This document shows positions 19,110 to 28,347 of a DNA stretch of 64,000 nt, piece after piece. The notes under the pieces were generated by a model. That model did not search any database. It was not told where the DNA came from and was given only the letters and a program-made list of their open reading frames with translations. The position numbers were made by a program, and so were the translations under genes. The stretch is taken from positions 1,116,001 through 1,180,000 of the forward strand of contig CANNDZ010000001.1 of NCBI GenBank assembly GCA_947503575.1, in the 5' to 3' direction. The stretch is from an uncultured Kordiimonas sp. Lineage in GTDB: Bacteria; Pseudomonadota; Alphaproteobacteria; Sphingomonadales; Kordiimonadaceae. How positions within the stretch are numbered: the first letter of the stretch is position 1; every line of letters starts with the position of its first letter.

Positions 19110-20872
19110 TCCCTGCCAAGCGTATTATTGCTAATCCATACTGTTTGATAGGGGGCAAGGGTCTGCGCTCCTTCAATATCTGAAATAGGCGTACCGGATA
19201 TCAAATCCCACCAGGGATCGCTTGCAATCAAATTTATATCCGCCAACGAAAGTGTCTTGTTTTGGTTGGTCACATTGGTCACGGCGAAGATGCTTTGTTT
19301 TCTGTCCAGGCTTTGGCGCCATATCCCAAACAAACCTTCTGGTAGTGTCAGCGTGAACTGAACCGCATTTGGGTGAAAGGCTGGCTGTGTCTTGCGGATA
19401 TCAATCAGGCCCAAAAATCGCTGAAATACAGTTGCTTCAATGGTAGTTGGGTCGTTTAGTTTGCTGCTGATATCATCGTAATCCAGTTGCCGCCGGTTGA
19501 TGGATCGATTGTGGCCAGTTTTATTCATTTCTTCATAGCCGTTCGGGGTTGCCAAAAGACTGTGAATATAGATCGCTGGAATGCCTTCCAGTGCCAGCAT
19601 GATAGCCATCGCCGCCATAAAGCGGTCAACTTGTAAGTCGTCTGGCCCAGCCATCGTGCCCTGCATAGCCTCAAAATAAGAGATGTTCATCTCGTAAGGC
19701 TTTTCCGTTCCGCCTGGCCCCCGACGCATTGAAATGCGTCCGCCAAAGCGCCGCATCGCAGCCAGCATTTGATCGACTTCTCCTGGGGGCAGAACACCCT
19801 CTGTCGGTCGCAAGCCGATGCCGTCGTGGCTGGCGGTAAAATTAAGATAGGTGCAGCCGCTGAGGGCAGGGGGATTGCTGCGCGTCCATCGCTTTAAGTA
19901 GAGGGCATCTCCCGTCAGCAATGCGTGCACCAGCAACGGTGGCAGGGAAAAGTTGTAAATTACATGGGCTTCGTTCTGATTGCCGAAGTAGGTCAGGTTT
20001 TCATGATTTGGAATGTTGGTTTCTGTAATAATAATCAGGGTTTTCGCGTGATGGTCCATCAATGTACGCAGTAGCCTGATCACCTCATGAGTTTCATCCA
20101 GATTAATTGATGAGGTGCCAATCTTTTTCCATAGGAAAGCGACCGCATCGAGCCTGAAAACCCGCACGCCGTGATCAATGTAGGCCGCGATGATCTTTAT
20201 GAATTCAAGCAGAACGTCAGGATTGGTGAAGTCAAAGTCGGGCTGATCAGCACTGAATGTGCTCCAAACATGTTTGTCTCCATCCGATGTGCGAAAAGGA
20301 GTTAGCAGGGGGTGCGCACGCGGCCTTACGACCTCGCCAAGGTCAGCAGTTGGGTCAGCTATATAATAATAGTCTTTGCCTGGTGCTTCGCCGGACAGGA
20401 ATTGTTGAAACCATTTGGATTGACTGGATCCATGATTGATCACCAAATCTGCCATTAAACGATATTCAGCACCGATCTTCTCAATATCCAACCAGTCACC
20501 CAAATTCTCGTTGACGGCAAGATAATCAATCACAGCGAACCCATCGTCCGAACTGTAAGGAAAGAAAGGCAGGATATGGACCATGCCAATTTTCTGTCCC
20601 ACACGATCCTTTAGAAATCGATACAGTGTTTTGAGCGGGGCCTCCCTGTCTGATTGAATGGTGCCCCCATAGGTGATCAGGGCTATATCGCTCTCATCCC
20701 ATAAAAGCTTATCTGCACCGTGTTCATTTTCAACTATTTGGCTCTTGTCGGGCCAGAAAAGCTCGATCGCACGCTGTGCCAGCCTTTCGGCATTATGATT
20801 AGGATAGAGCAATTGCAACTGTGCAGTTAAACGGCGCTGCAAATGGTTCATCCTGGTATGATCATCTGTCAT
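19106..20872 (-). CDS. GH13 sucrose phosphorylase-like enzyme, probable glucosylglycerate phosphorylase
   Basis: 588 residues from the ATG at 20872 (a TTG at 20911 extends the frame; ATG at 20851 is another option). It is an alpha-amylase-type barrel with the nucleophile region VFRLDAVAFLWKKIG, the acid/base region IIITETNIPNHENL and the third acidic region FTASHDGIGLRPTEG. These features mark the GH13_18 phosphorylases, including the E. coli YcjM glucosylglycerate phosphorylase. The neighbours synthesise glucosylglycerate, so phosphorolysis of that solute to glucose-1-phosphate and glycerate fits best. Sucrose phosphorylase is the alternative. Confidence 0.8.
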   Translation of the reverse strand: MTDDHTRMNHLQRRLTAQLQLLYPNHNAERLAQRAIELFWPDKSQIVENEHGADKLLWDESDIALITYGGTIQSDREAPLKTLYRFLKDRVGQKIGMVHILPFFPYSSDDGFAVIDYLAVNENLGDWLDIEKIGAEYRLMADLVINHGSSQSKWFQQFLSGEAPGKDYYYIADPTADLGEVVRPRAHPLLTPFRTSDGDKHVWSTFSADQPDFDFTNPDVLLEFIKIIAAYIDHGVRVFRLDAVAFLWKKIGTSSINLDETHEVIRLLRTLMDHHAKTLIIITETNIPNHENLTYFGNQNEAHVIYNFSLPPLLVHALLTGDALYLKRWTRSNPPALSGCTYLNFTASHDGIGLRPTEGVLPPGEVDQMLAAMRRFGGRISMRRGPGGTEKPYEMNISYFEAMQGTMAGPDDLQVDRFMAAMAIMLALEGIPAIYIHSLLATPNGYEEMNKTGHNRSINRRQLDYDDISSKLNDPTTIEATVFQRFLGLIDIRKTQPAFHPNAVQFTLTLPEGLFGIWRQSLDRKQSIFAVTNVTNQNKTLSLADINLIASDPWWDLISGTPISDIEGAQTLAPYQTVWISNNTLGRD

Positions 20873-21190
20873 ATGATGTGAAATTCCCGAAAGCCACGCT
20901 AGTCGCAACAAAGTATGCAGCTCATTAGAGCGTTAGTAAATCAGTAAACACTTAGGCAATAAAGCCTTTTACGGGGCATTAACAAACAAGAATTGTAACG
21001 CATGGGGTCAAATGGATTTGGCTCTGTCTCCAGGCGAAATAAGTCTATCGCGGACATGCTAAAAGCCAGGATCACTAGTTTTTGAAAAGACGCCTGCTTT
21101 ACTATTTGCGCTAGTTAGACTAAATTACGCCAATGGGGTCGATATAGGTGGCGTTGTAGCTAAGGCGTCGGAAATATAGAAAAGTCGGCC

Positions 21191-21982
21191 ATGCAAACTG
21201 GAAATTTCATCAAGACACTGCTGAGCGCTGTTACCATGGGTATCGTCGCGTCATCAGCGTCAGCTCAAACGATAGGCGTTGATATAAATGCCAACCTTTC
21301 TAGTTTTCAGCCGGTGGCCTTGGGCGAAAATATTACTTTAGACCCGTGTGGCAGTAATGTTGTTAGGGGCAACTCGTCGGTAGCGCTAAACAGTATTTGC
21401 AGTTCGTCCGAACCTGATAGATTTAGCGTCAATTATCTGATTTCCCGAGCCGGAACCACCTCTGCCCTAACATTTGGGACAGGGGGACAAGGTGTTGCCT
21501 CCAGTATCGCCAGTCTGGTCGCGAGTGCGGGCGGCACGGTTCAAAGCTTGGGCACTGCTGCAGCGGGCTTTGGCCCAACCGCGATTGCTACGGGTGCCGG
21601 TACGTTATTCTCGACGGCAGGCACTTATGTAATCAGCCTGATTACAGCGGTGCAGGGTGGCGTAACAATTGTAGAGCCGAATGCTGCCAACCAGAGGACC
21701 TTTAACGACAATGGTTTGGAAATCGCAGGCAGCGGGTTTTCCATTAATGGTGCAACGGTTGGTAATTTTGACGGTAGCGTCATTGGCAACCTTTCTGGCG
21801 GCATCGCCGCAACCGCAAATGGCCTCAGAAACGTCGCCTTTGCACAAGCTACAATTGTCGTAGAGGCTGTCAGCGTCCCAGAGCCATCTAGCATATTTGT
21901 GCTCGCCAGCGGCTTACTTGGACTTGCATGGCATCGCCGTCGCCGTACGAGGACTGTCGTTATGTCCACACCGCTCGCGTAA
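21191..21982 (+). CDS. PEP-CTERM sorted surface or secreted protein
   Basis: 263 residues. An N-terminal signal peptide ends around SSASAQ. The middle is a low-complexity Gly/Ala/Ser/Thr-rich beta-type region without a known domain and with two cysteines near residues 55 and 72. The C-terminus is a textbook PEP-CTERM tripartite signal: VPEPSS, a hydrophobic helix (IFVLASGLLGLAW) and a basic cluster HRRRRTR. Such proteins are processed by an exosortase and often go with exopolysaccharide. No exosortase is in the window. The function of the protein itself is unknown. Confidence 0.85.
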   Translation: MQTGNFIKTLLSAVTMGIVASSASAQTIGVDINANLSSFQPVALGENITLDPCGSNVVRGNSSVALNSICSSSEPDRFSVNYLISRAGTTSALTFGTGGQGVASSIASLVASAGGTVQSLGTAAAGFGPTAIATGAGTLFSTAGTYVISLITAVQGGVTIVEPNAANQRTFNDNGLEIAGSGFSINGATVGNFDGSVIGNLSGGIAATANGLRNVAFAQATIVVEAVSVPEPSSIFVLASGLLGLAWHRRRRTRTVVMSTPLA

Positions 21983-22215
21983 ACTGTTAGGGTCTGCACT
22001 TCGTCAGGCGATGATATCCCGTTAAAAATTAACGACGTTTCTTGCCGTGTTATGCCGCTTTCTATATGCAATAACACCAAGGATTGCTTTACGGTTTGCA
22101 GAGCCATTGTTGAAGATGCTGTGCATCACAACGTAAGTTGACTGAAGTGCAACTTTGCAGTTGTTAAGATATTAAACTGGTCTCGTATTTCAGCAGAATT
22201 GAAGGTTCGGTATTG

Positions 22216-23631
22216 ATGAAAACCAGAACTCTCTACGATAAATTGATCGACAGCCATTCAGTCAAGACTTTGGATAATGATGGTCATGTTCTGCTTTATG
22301 TCGATCGTCACGTCATCAACGAGTATACCAGTCCTCAAGCTTTTAGCGGTCTTCGACAACATAACCGGGATGTTTGGCGGCCCAGCACCACCCTCGCCGT
22401 TGTTGATCACGTCAACTCTACTGAGCCAAACAGGACCGATTTTTCCGAGAGTGAGTCTGGCGCCCGGCAAATGAAATATCTTGCAGAAAACTGCGATAGG
22501 TTTGGCATCGAACTATTTGACCTTCTGGATAAACGTCAGGGAATTGAGCATGTTGTTGCTCCCGAACAGGGATTTGTATTGCCCGGTATGGTTATAGCTG
22601 CTGGCGACAGCCACACCACGACATACGGTGCCTTGGGCGCGTTTGGCTTTGGTATTGGCACATCTGAAATTGAGCATCTTCTTGCAACACAGACGCTGGT
22701 ATATAAACGCCTCAAAACGATGCGTGTCACTATTGACGGGACATTAGGTCTTGGCGTGACCTCTAAAGATCTGGTGATGGCGGTTATCAAGAAAATTGGC
22801 GCTTCGGGTGCAACGGGATATGCAGTTGAATTTGCCGGTTCAACCATAGCTGATTTGAGCGTTGAATCCCGGATGACGATTTGCAATATGGCTGTGGAAG
22901 CTGGGGCCCGTGGTGCCTTCATGGCACCTGATGAAAAAGTATTGGCGTATATTCAATCAAAACCGCGTGCGCCGCGCGGGTCACTGTGGTCACAAGCAGT
23001 TGCAAAATGGATGACCTTGAAAACAGATGAGGGTGCCCAGTTTGACCGGGAAGTCCACCTGTCTGCAGAAGCCGTGGAGCCGATGATTTCGTGGGGGATT
23101 AGCCCAGACCAGGCAGACATCATTTCTGGATTTGTGCCATCACCTAACACCACTTACGGTGACCATCAAAACGCAGCAATTGAGAGAGCACTGGAGTACA
23201 TGGGCCTCGAGCCAGGCACCAATTTTGAAGATATTGAGATAACCCATGCGTTTATCGGGTCTTGTACCAATTCACGTATTGAGGACCTGAGGCAGGTCGC
23301 CGCTGTCTTAGCGGGCCGTAAAATCGCCAACGGTGTGCGCGGGATCATTGTGCCGGGATCATCGTTGGTTCGCCAGCAGGCCGATGAGGAGGGCCTTGTT
23401 GATATTTTCAAGTCTGCGGGCTTTGAGTGGCGGCAATCAGGGTGCTCACTTTGTCTTGCCATGAATGAAGATATTCTTCTTCCTGAAGAGCGATGTGCAT
23501 CTAGTACTAACAGAAACTTTGAAGGACGGCAGGGGGCTGGTGCGCGTACCCACCTCATGAGCCCGGCCATGGTTGCCGCAGCGGCAGTTTCTGGTCGATT
23601 AAAAGATGTTAGAAAACTAAAGCCGAAGTGA
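22216..23631 (+). CDS. leuC: 3-Isopropylmalate dehydratase, large subunit
   Basis: 471 residues. The ATG at 22216 directly follows a TTG that could also be read as a start. It isomerises 2- to 3-isopropylmalate in leucine synthesis with LeuD. The [4Fe-4S] ligands are visible: Cys in AFIGSCTNSRIEDLR and two in SGCSLCLAMNEDIL. GDSHTTTYGALGAFGFGIG and NRNFEGRQG are conserved aconitase-family segments. leuD follows 4 bp later. No leuA or leuB is nearby, so the pair could be a second copy or simply be separated from the rest of the pathway. Confidence 0.93.
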   Translation: MKTRTLYDKLIDSHSVKTLDNDGHVLLYVDRHVINEYTSPQAFSGLRQHNRDVWRPSTTLAVVDHVNSTEPNRTDFSESESGARQMKYLAENCDRFGIELFDLLDKRQGIEHVVAPEQGFVLPGMVIAAGDSHTTTYGALGAFGFGIGTSEIEHLLATQTLVYKRLKTMRVTIDGTLGLGVTSKDLVMAVIKKIGASGATGYAVEFAGSTIADLSVESRMTICNMAVEAGARGAFMAPDEKVLAYIQSKPRAPRGSLWSQAVAKWMTLKTDEGAQFDREVHLSAEAVEPMISWGISPDQADIISGFVPSPNTTYGDHQNAAIERALEYMGLEPGTNFEDIEITHAFIGSCTNSRIEDLRQVAAVLAGRKIANGVRGIIVPGSSLVRQQADEEGLVDIFKSAGFEWRQSGCSLCLAMNEDILLPEERCASSTNRNFEGRQGAGARTHLMSPAMVAAAAVSGRLKDVRKLKPK

Positions 23632-23635
23632 TTTG

Positions 23636-24244
23636 ATGGAACCATTTAATCGTGTATCTGGACCCGCTGCTCCAATGTTGAATGCCAACATTGATACGGA
23701 TGTGATTATGCCGAAGCAGTTTTTGAAAGGTATTGATCGCACAGGTCTGGACAAGGGAGTGTTCTTTGATCAGAGGTTTCGTGCTGATGGTCAGCCAAAT
23801 CCAGACTTTGTTCTCAATCAACCAGCATATGCCGGTGCCAAATTTCTCCTGACCGGCCCAAACTTCGGATGTGGTTCAAGCAGAGAGCATGCCGTTTGGG
23901 GGCTTTATCAATTAGGTATTCGCGCGCTTATCGGCACCTCGTTTGCAGGTATATTTTTTGATAATTGCATGAGGAATGGTGTTTTAATCGCTTTGGTCGA
24001 CGAAGCGCAACTCAGACAGATAATGACGCACGACACACTTGGTAAGGATTTGAAGCTGACAATTGATCTGCCACACCAGGAAATCCGCATTGAAGAAAAA
24101 GAAGCAATCAGGTTCGAGATTGACCAACTGCGAAAAAATGTTTTGATAGAAGGCCTTGATCCCATTGGGTCCACTCTGCAACACAAAGACGCTATTCTAA
24201 ACTTTGAAAAAAGGCACTTGGCAGAAAACCCTTGGTTAGCTTGA
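23636..24244 (+). CDS. leuD: 3-Isopropylmalate dehydratase, small subunit
   Basis: 202 residues from the ATG at 23636, 4 bp after leuC. It supplies the swivelling domain of the isopropylmalate isomerase. Conserved segments: NIDTDVIMPKQFLK near the start, NFGCGSSREHAVWGL (active-site Ser/Arg region) at about residues 75-90, and GTSFAGIFFDNCMRNG. Length is normal. It forms a two-gene operon with leuC. Confidence 0.93.
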   Translation: MEPFNRVSGPAAPMLNANIDTDVIMPKQFLKGIDRTGLDKGVFFDQRFRADGQPNPDFVLNQPAYAGAKFLLTGPNFGCGSSREHAVWGLYQLGIRALIGTSFAGIFFDNCMRNGVLIALVDEAQLRQIMTHDTLGKDLKLTIDLPHQEIRIEEKEAIRFEIDQLRKNVLIEGLDPIGSTLQHKDAILNFEKRHLAENPWLA

Positions 24245-24320
24245 CGTAAAATACGGCCGTAAGTCGCGATTTTTTCGGTCCAAAGATTTGTCCAACACGA
24301 AGCCAGGCATTGTACGGCGT

Positions 24321-25199
24321 TTAATCGCGGAAGAAAATCAACGCCTGCTCCAATAAAATGTCAGGAACTTCTTCTGGAATATAGTGACCAGACGGCAGCT
24401 CCATTCCAGTGACATGTTTGGCTACTTTTCGCCATTCTGCCAACACATCGAAACATGTGCCGACAGCCCCGTTTTTACCCCATAGTATGTTAACCGGACA
24501 GTCCAGCATATGCCCATTTTCTATGTCTTGCCGGTCATGTTCAAGGTCAATGGTAGCGCTCGCTCTATAGTCTTCACACATGGCTTCAGCGGTGCCGGGT
24601 TTGCGGATGCAGCGCCGATACTCCTGCATTGCTTCCGAGGAAAAATATTTCATGCCATCGCTGCGGCCGTCCATAATACCCGCCAAATAGGCATCAGGGT
24701 CTGTCTTAATTAGCAGCTCAGGTAGCGGAGCTGGTCTGATTAAGAAAAACCAATGCCAATATGCGCGGGCGAATACCTCATTGGTGTTTTCATACATAGC
24801 CAATGTTGGCGCAATATCCAGCATCATCAGGCGTTCCACACACCCGTTGTGATCTGCCGCCATCCGGTGTGCCACTCTGGCCCCTCGATCATGAGCGAGA
24901 ACCTTGAATGAATTATGCCCCAGTGAGGCCATCAAGTTGACGCTATCCTGAGCCATGACACGTTTTGAATAGGGTGTATGTTTGGAGTCTGTCGGAGGGC
25001 GGCTGCTGTCCCCATATCCCCTCAGGTCGGCAGCCACGACCGTGAAGTACTGTGCCAGTTTATCGGCAACTTTGTGCCAGATCATGTGGGTTTGTGGGTG
25101 ACCATGCATCAGCAACAGGGCAGGGCCTCTGCCGCCTATGCGAAAAAAAATCTCAGCGTTGTCACTCGAAAATGTCTTGGCTTCAAACTGGTCAAACAT
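24321..25199 (-). CDS. Alpha/beta hydrolase of the haloacetate (fluoroacetate) dehalogenase type
   Basis: 292 residues from the ATG at 25199; a GTG at 25235 would add 12 residues. The nucleophile elbow is VLAHDRGARVAHRMA, with Asp in place of Ser, as in dehalogenases and epoxide hydrolases. The two Arg residues after it and the later YWHWFFL (His-Trp) correspond to the carboxylate- and halide-binding residues of fluoroacetate dehalogenase. The catalytic acid is in LDIAPT and the His in PSGHYIPEE. Hydrolytic dehalogenation of short haloacids is therefore the best guess; epoxide hydrolysis is possible. No pathway partner is nearby. Confidence 0.75.
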   Translation of the reverse strand: MFDQFEAKTFSSDNAEIFFRIGGRGPALLLMHGHPQTHMIWHKVADKLAQYFTVVAADLRGYGDSSRPPTDSKHTPYSKRVMAQDSVNLMASLGHNSFKVLAHDRGARVAHRMAADHNGCVERLMMLDIAPTLAMYENTNEVFARAYWHWFFLIRPAPLPELLIKTDPDAYLAGIMDGRSDGMKYFSSEAMQEYRRCIRKPGTAEAMCEDYRASATIDLEHDRQDIENGHMLDCPVNILWGKNGAVGTCFDVLAEWRKVAKHVTGMELPSGHYIPEEVPDILLEQALIFFRD

Positions 25200-25268
25200 G
25201 ATGCAAAATCCACTATTTTCCGTGCTGAAACGCACTCACCGATGGGAGTTCGATCAAGAAAAGAACTC

Positions 25269-26063
25269 TCATAGCCAACCCGCCAATTTAACGTCGCTCA
25301 TGCGACGCCGGGAAATTGGAATTTCCTCACCGTTTTTCAAGAAAATGACTCCGCCTTCGGTACGTTTGCTAATGCGGTCAATACCTTGCCGAGCGACCCA
25401 CCAAGACCGGTGCACGCGCAAGCCTTCCATGCTGTCTGATTCAGAGATAGCGTCCACAAACCGCACGAGAATGAGTTCATCTCCCGCGTCGGTTATCACC
25501 CGAACATAGTGGTCTTCCGCTCCAAGTGCCCACAGTTCCGCATCGCGCAATTTCGGCTGAAGGCGCCGCAATATTTTTGATGTACCTTGTTTTGCGGCAA
25601 TGCTGGCTTCTGATTTAACCGTTTCAGCCTCGCCGTCTGGCGGTCTGTCGGCCTCGTCCGGGGGTAAAGCGGGTGACCCAGCGGCAGCTGCTTCATGATC
25701 CTTCATCCGAAACCCGGTAATCACCGCCGTAACTACCCAGACTTTCAGTGCCACCTCCGCATAATCTGTAACCACAATGGGTTCATCGCTAAAGCCCTCT
25801 AAGATCATGACAAAGCCAAACATCGGCACTGTAAGAATGAGCGAGTACAATATCCAGCGTGCTGCCCACGGCAGCGGCGCAAGTAAGGGCCTCAATTGAC
25901 GGGAAAGCGCGTCGCCTAGCCAAAGGCCTGCTCCAATCAACGTCGCCCAGTAAACCAAACGCACTAAAAACGGGAAAGATTCGCCGCCATACAAACCAGA
26001 AAAAGCCAGTAAGGCACTGGCAATCAAAACAAAGGCGATTTTCCCGTAGATCGTGTTCTTCAC
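25269..26063 (-). CDS. LytTR-type DNA-binding regulator with N-terminal membrane region
   Basis: 264 residues from a GTG. The first about 130 residues hold four hydrophobic helices (around 10-27, 32-50, 62-82 and 95-115). A hydrophilic linker rich in Glu, Asp and Pro follows, then a C-terminal LytTR domain (about 160-264) with AEDHYVRVITDAGDELILV, LRVHRSWWVARQGI and GEEIPISRR. Such membrane-bound LytTR proteins are one-component regulators acting near the membrane. It sits between a hydrolase and a DUF2141 gene transcribed the other way. Target genes are unknown. No clear Shine-Dalgarno supports the GTG. Confidence 0.8.
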   Translation of the reverse strand: MKNTIYGKIAFVLIASALLAFSGLYGGESFPFLVRLVYWATLIGAGLWLGDALSRQLRPLLAPLPWAARWILYSLILTVPMFGFVMILEGFSDEPIVVTDYAEVALKVWVVTAVITGFRMKDHEAAAAGSPALPPDEADRPPDGEAETVKSEASIAAKQGTSKILRRLQPKLRDAELWALGAEDHYVRVITDAGDELILVRFVDAISESDSMEGLRVHRSWWVARQGIDRISKRTEGGVIFLKNGEEIPISRRRMSDVKLAGWL

Positions 26064-26209
26064 TTGTTTCGTAACTCACGTTTCGTCAGTGGCGAATGGC
26101 CGTCATTTGCGAAGACTTTGGTCGTTTAACGAACTGTCTGTTCACTGTTTCTGCAACGTCCAGCTAATCTTTTGGCTGCAATGATAGTCAATCATAACGG
26201 AGAAGTATT

Positions 26210-26701
26210 GTGGTTCGCAAAATTTTTGACAGACATCTCAGCAAAACCATTGCCATTGCAGGCGCTGTACTATTTGCCAGTGGCTCTGTGGCAGAACCCC
26301 CTGGTGCTTTCCAGAACGGTGCGGGCACTTCGACACCAATGGCAACCCTGACCTTCAACATAGAAGTCATCAAAGCCCAAGGGGCCGTAATGATCGCCTT
26401 GTTTGATAGTGCACCTGCTTATGGCGGAAAGGGTCAGCCAGTTCGGGCAACCCGGGTGCCAGCAGAAAAGCTTGAAATGACGACGTCCTTTGAAGGTCTC
26501 AAGCCGGGCACCTATGCGGTCAAGGCCTACCATGATTTGGACGGTGACGGGCAACTGTCGGTAAACCCGTTTGGCTTGCCAATTGAACCTTTCGCATTTT
26601 CGAACGGGGCTCAGGCACATTATGGCCCGCCGTCGTTCGACAAGGCAGCGCTTACAATCGGTGCAGGAGAAACTCAAGACACACTGAGGTTCGCGAAATG
26701 A
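26210..26701 (+). CDS. DUF2141 secreted protein
   Basis: 163 residues from a GTG with GGAGAAG upstream. The signal peptide is IAIAGAVLFASGSVA. The mature part is a DUF2141 domain: GAVMIALFDSAPAYGG, LKPGTYAVKAYHDLDGDGQL and NPFGLPIEPFAFSNGAQ. The Asp-rich DLDGDGQL loop could bind calcium. The function of DUF2141 is not established. The stop overlaps the start of the carotenoid oxygenase gene by 4 bases (ATGA), so the two proteins are made together and probably act in the same compartment. Confidence 0.85.
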   Translation: MVRKIFDRHLSKTIAIAGAVLFASGSVAEPPGAFQNGAGTSTPMATLTFNIEVIKAQGAVMIALFDSAPAYGGKGQPVRATRVPAEKLEMTTSFEGLKPGTYAVKAYHDLDGDGQLSVNPFGLPIEPFAFSNGAQAHYGPPSFDKAALTIGAGETQDTLRFAK

Positions 26702-28167
26702 TTAGCCGCCGGTCTTTTGTCAAAGGAGGCGCCACGCTGTTTGCCGGCGCCGCCATGAATGTCGGCAAAGCAGGTGTTTTTGCCGCGGACAGTTTCTCGC
26801 CCCTGGGGTTCCACAATGGTCCGGCGAACGGCTATGACAATGAGCCCATGCAACGGGTTTTTGGCCGCGCACCCAAAGACCTGACAGGTGTGCTGTATAG
26901 AAATGGTCCAGCGCATTTTCGCAGGGGCGATCAAACTCTGAACCATTGGTTTGACGGCGATGGATTGGTGCGGGCTTTCCGTATTGCTGGTGGCAATGCC
27001 AACTTGTCGGCGCAGTTCGTCAAAACCATCAAGCGCCGACGCGACGAAGAAGCAGGGCGTTTCATTATGCCCGGCTTTGGCACCCCGGCTGCACCGGGTG
27101 CACCGGTAACTGGGCCCGATGATGCCAATGCCGCCAACACTGCGCTGTTGTCTGTGGAGGATCGTTTATGGGCTTTGTGGGAAGCGGGCAGCCCCTTCGA
27201 TATTGACCCAAATGATCTGTCGACAAATGGTCCAGTTGTGCTGCGTGATGATCTCGCCCAGATGCCGTTTTCCGCTCATCCTAAAGTAAGTCCGGATGGC
27301 ATGATCTGGAACTTTGGACTGGCTTACGGGCATCCGTTTGCTTTTTTATGGGGATTGTCGTCACGCGGTGCTGTGGTTCGGTCGGGCATCATTAACTTGC
27401 CGTCCGCCAGCTATATGCACGATTGGGCTGTGACACAAACAAAGCTTATTTTCCCTTTACAGCCCTGGGTGTTCACGCGGCAGCAGCCGCCGTTTGTTCG
27501 CAGTTTGACATGGCAACCTGAAAACGGGTTAAAGGTTCTGGTCGTTGACAAAGATGACTTTGACAATCGGCAGATTTATGAACTGCCAGCGGGCGCATTT
27601 TTCCACACGGGCAATGCCTTTGAAGAGCCCGACGGCACCATCCGTTTTGATGTATGCCTTGCGGAACGACCAACACTGGATGCCGAGGAAGGCTCCGCCA
27701 TACTACGTGGTGGGACTTTAAACCGCGCTACACCGCATATGACCATGGCGGTCCTGAAGCCAAATGGCACGGCAGAATTTGAACACACATCAATTTCTGC
27801 AGAATTCCCGCGGGTTGATCCTCGACAAGAAGGCTTAAGGCATTCCAGGGTATATAGTGTTACCGAAGGGGCGCTTACCACCAACATGGGTTATCGCTTC
27901 AATACGGTGATGGCAATGGACTGGACAACCGGCACGCAAGACACCTTTGATTTTGGCTTGAATGTGCTGGTTGAAGAACCGATTTTTGCCCCGCATCCAA
28001 ACAAGACAGACCACGGATGGTTGTTGGTACCCACCCTTCATCTGGATAAAAAAGCGACCTGTTTGCATGTTTTTGATGCATCTAACCTGTATGATGGTCC
28101 AGTTGTGAGTTGGCAGGCTGCGGCACCCTTGCCGCTCAGTTTCCATGGGGTGTGGTCCGCGGCTTGA
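26698..28167 (+). CDS. Carotenoid oxygenase (carotenoid cleavage dioxygenase) with Tat signal
   Basis: 489 residues. It starts with a twin-arginine signal (ISRRSFVKGGATLFAG), so it should be exported folded. The four iron-binding histidines of the family are recognisable in FSAHPKVS, SYMHDWAV, AFFHTGNAFEE and the final SFHGVWSA. NHWFDGDGLVRAFRI is also typical. The enzyme cleaves a polyene or stilbene double bond with O2. The substrate is unknown; carotenoids are plausible given the carotenoid cluster a few kb away, but lignostilbene-type substrates are also possible. It is translationally coupled to the DUF2141 gene. Confidence 0.88.
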   Translation: MISRRSFVKGGATLFAGAAMNVGKAGVFAADSFSPLGFHNGPANGYDNEPMQRVFGRAPKDLTGVLYRNGPAHFRRGDQTLNHWFDGDGLVRAFRIAGGNANLSAQFVKTIKRRRDEEAGRFIMPGFGTPAAPGAPVTGPDDANAANTALLSVEDRLWALWEAGSPFDIDPNDLSTNGPVVLRDDLAQMPFSAHPKVSPDGMIWNFGLAYGHPFAFLWGLSSRGAVVRSGIINLPSASYMHDWAVTQTKLIFPLQPWVFTRQQPPFVRSLTWQPENGLKVLVVDKDDFDNRQIYELPAGAFFHTGNAFEEPDGTIRFDVCLAERPTLDAEEGSAILRGGTLNRATPHMTMAVLKPNGTAEFEHTSISAEFPRVDPRQEGLRHSRVYSVTEGALTTNMGYRFNTVMAMDWTTGTQDTFDFGLNVLVEEPIFAPHPNKTDHGWLLVPTLHLDKKATCLHVFDASNLYDGPVVSWQAAAPLPLSFHGVWSAA

Positions 28168-28347
28168 CGATGCACATTTGAGGTGCCACGGGCATAAACG
28201 TTTTGCAGCAATCTAAGTCTGAAAGCGGGGTCATGCGTCTTTGGGTCTATTTGTCTATTGTTTCACGTCGGTGCCTAAAATAGATTAACCATCTGTTTGG
28301 CTTCCGCCGTGAAGCTGGCATTATGTCTGGAAACAAGGACCCATGAA

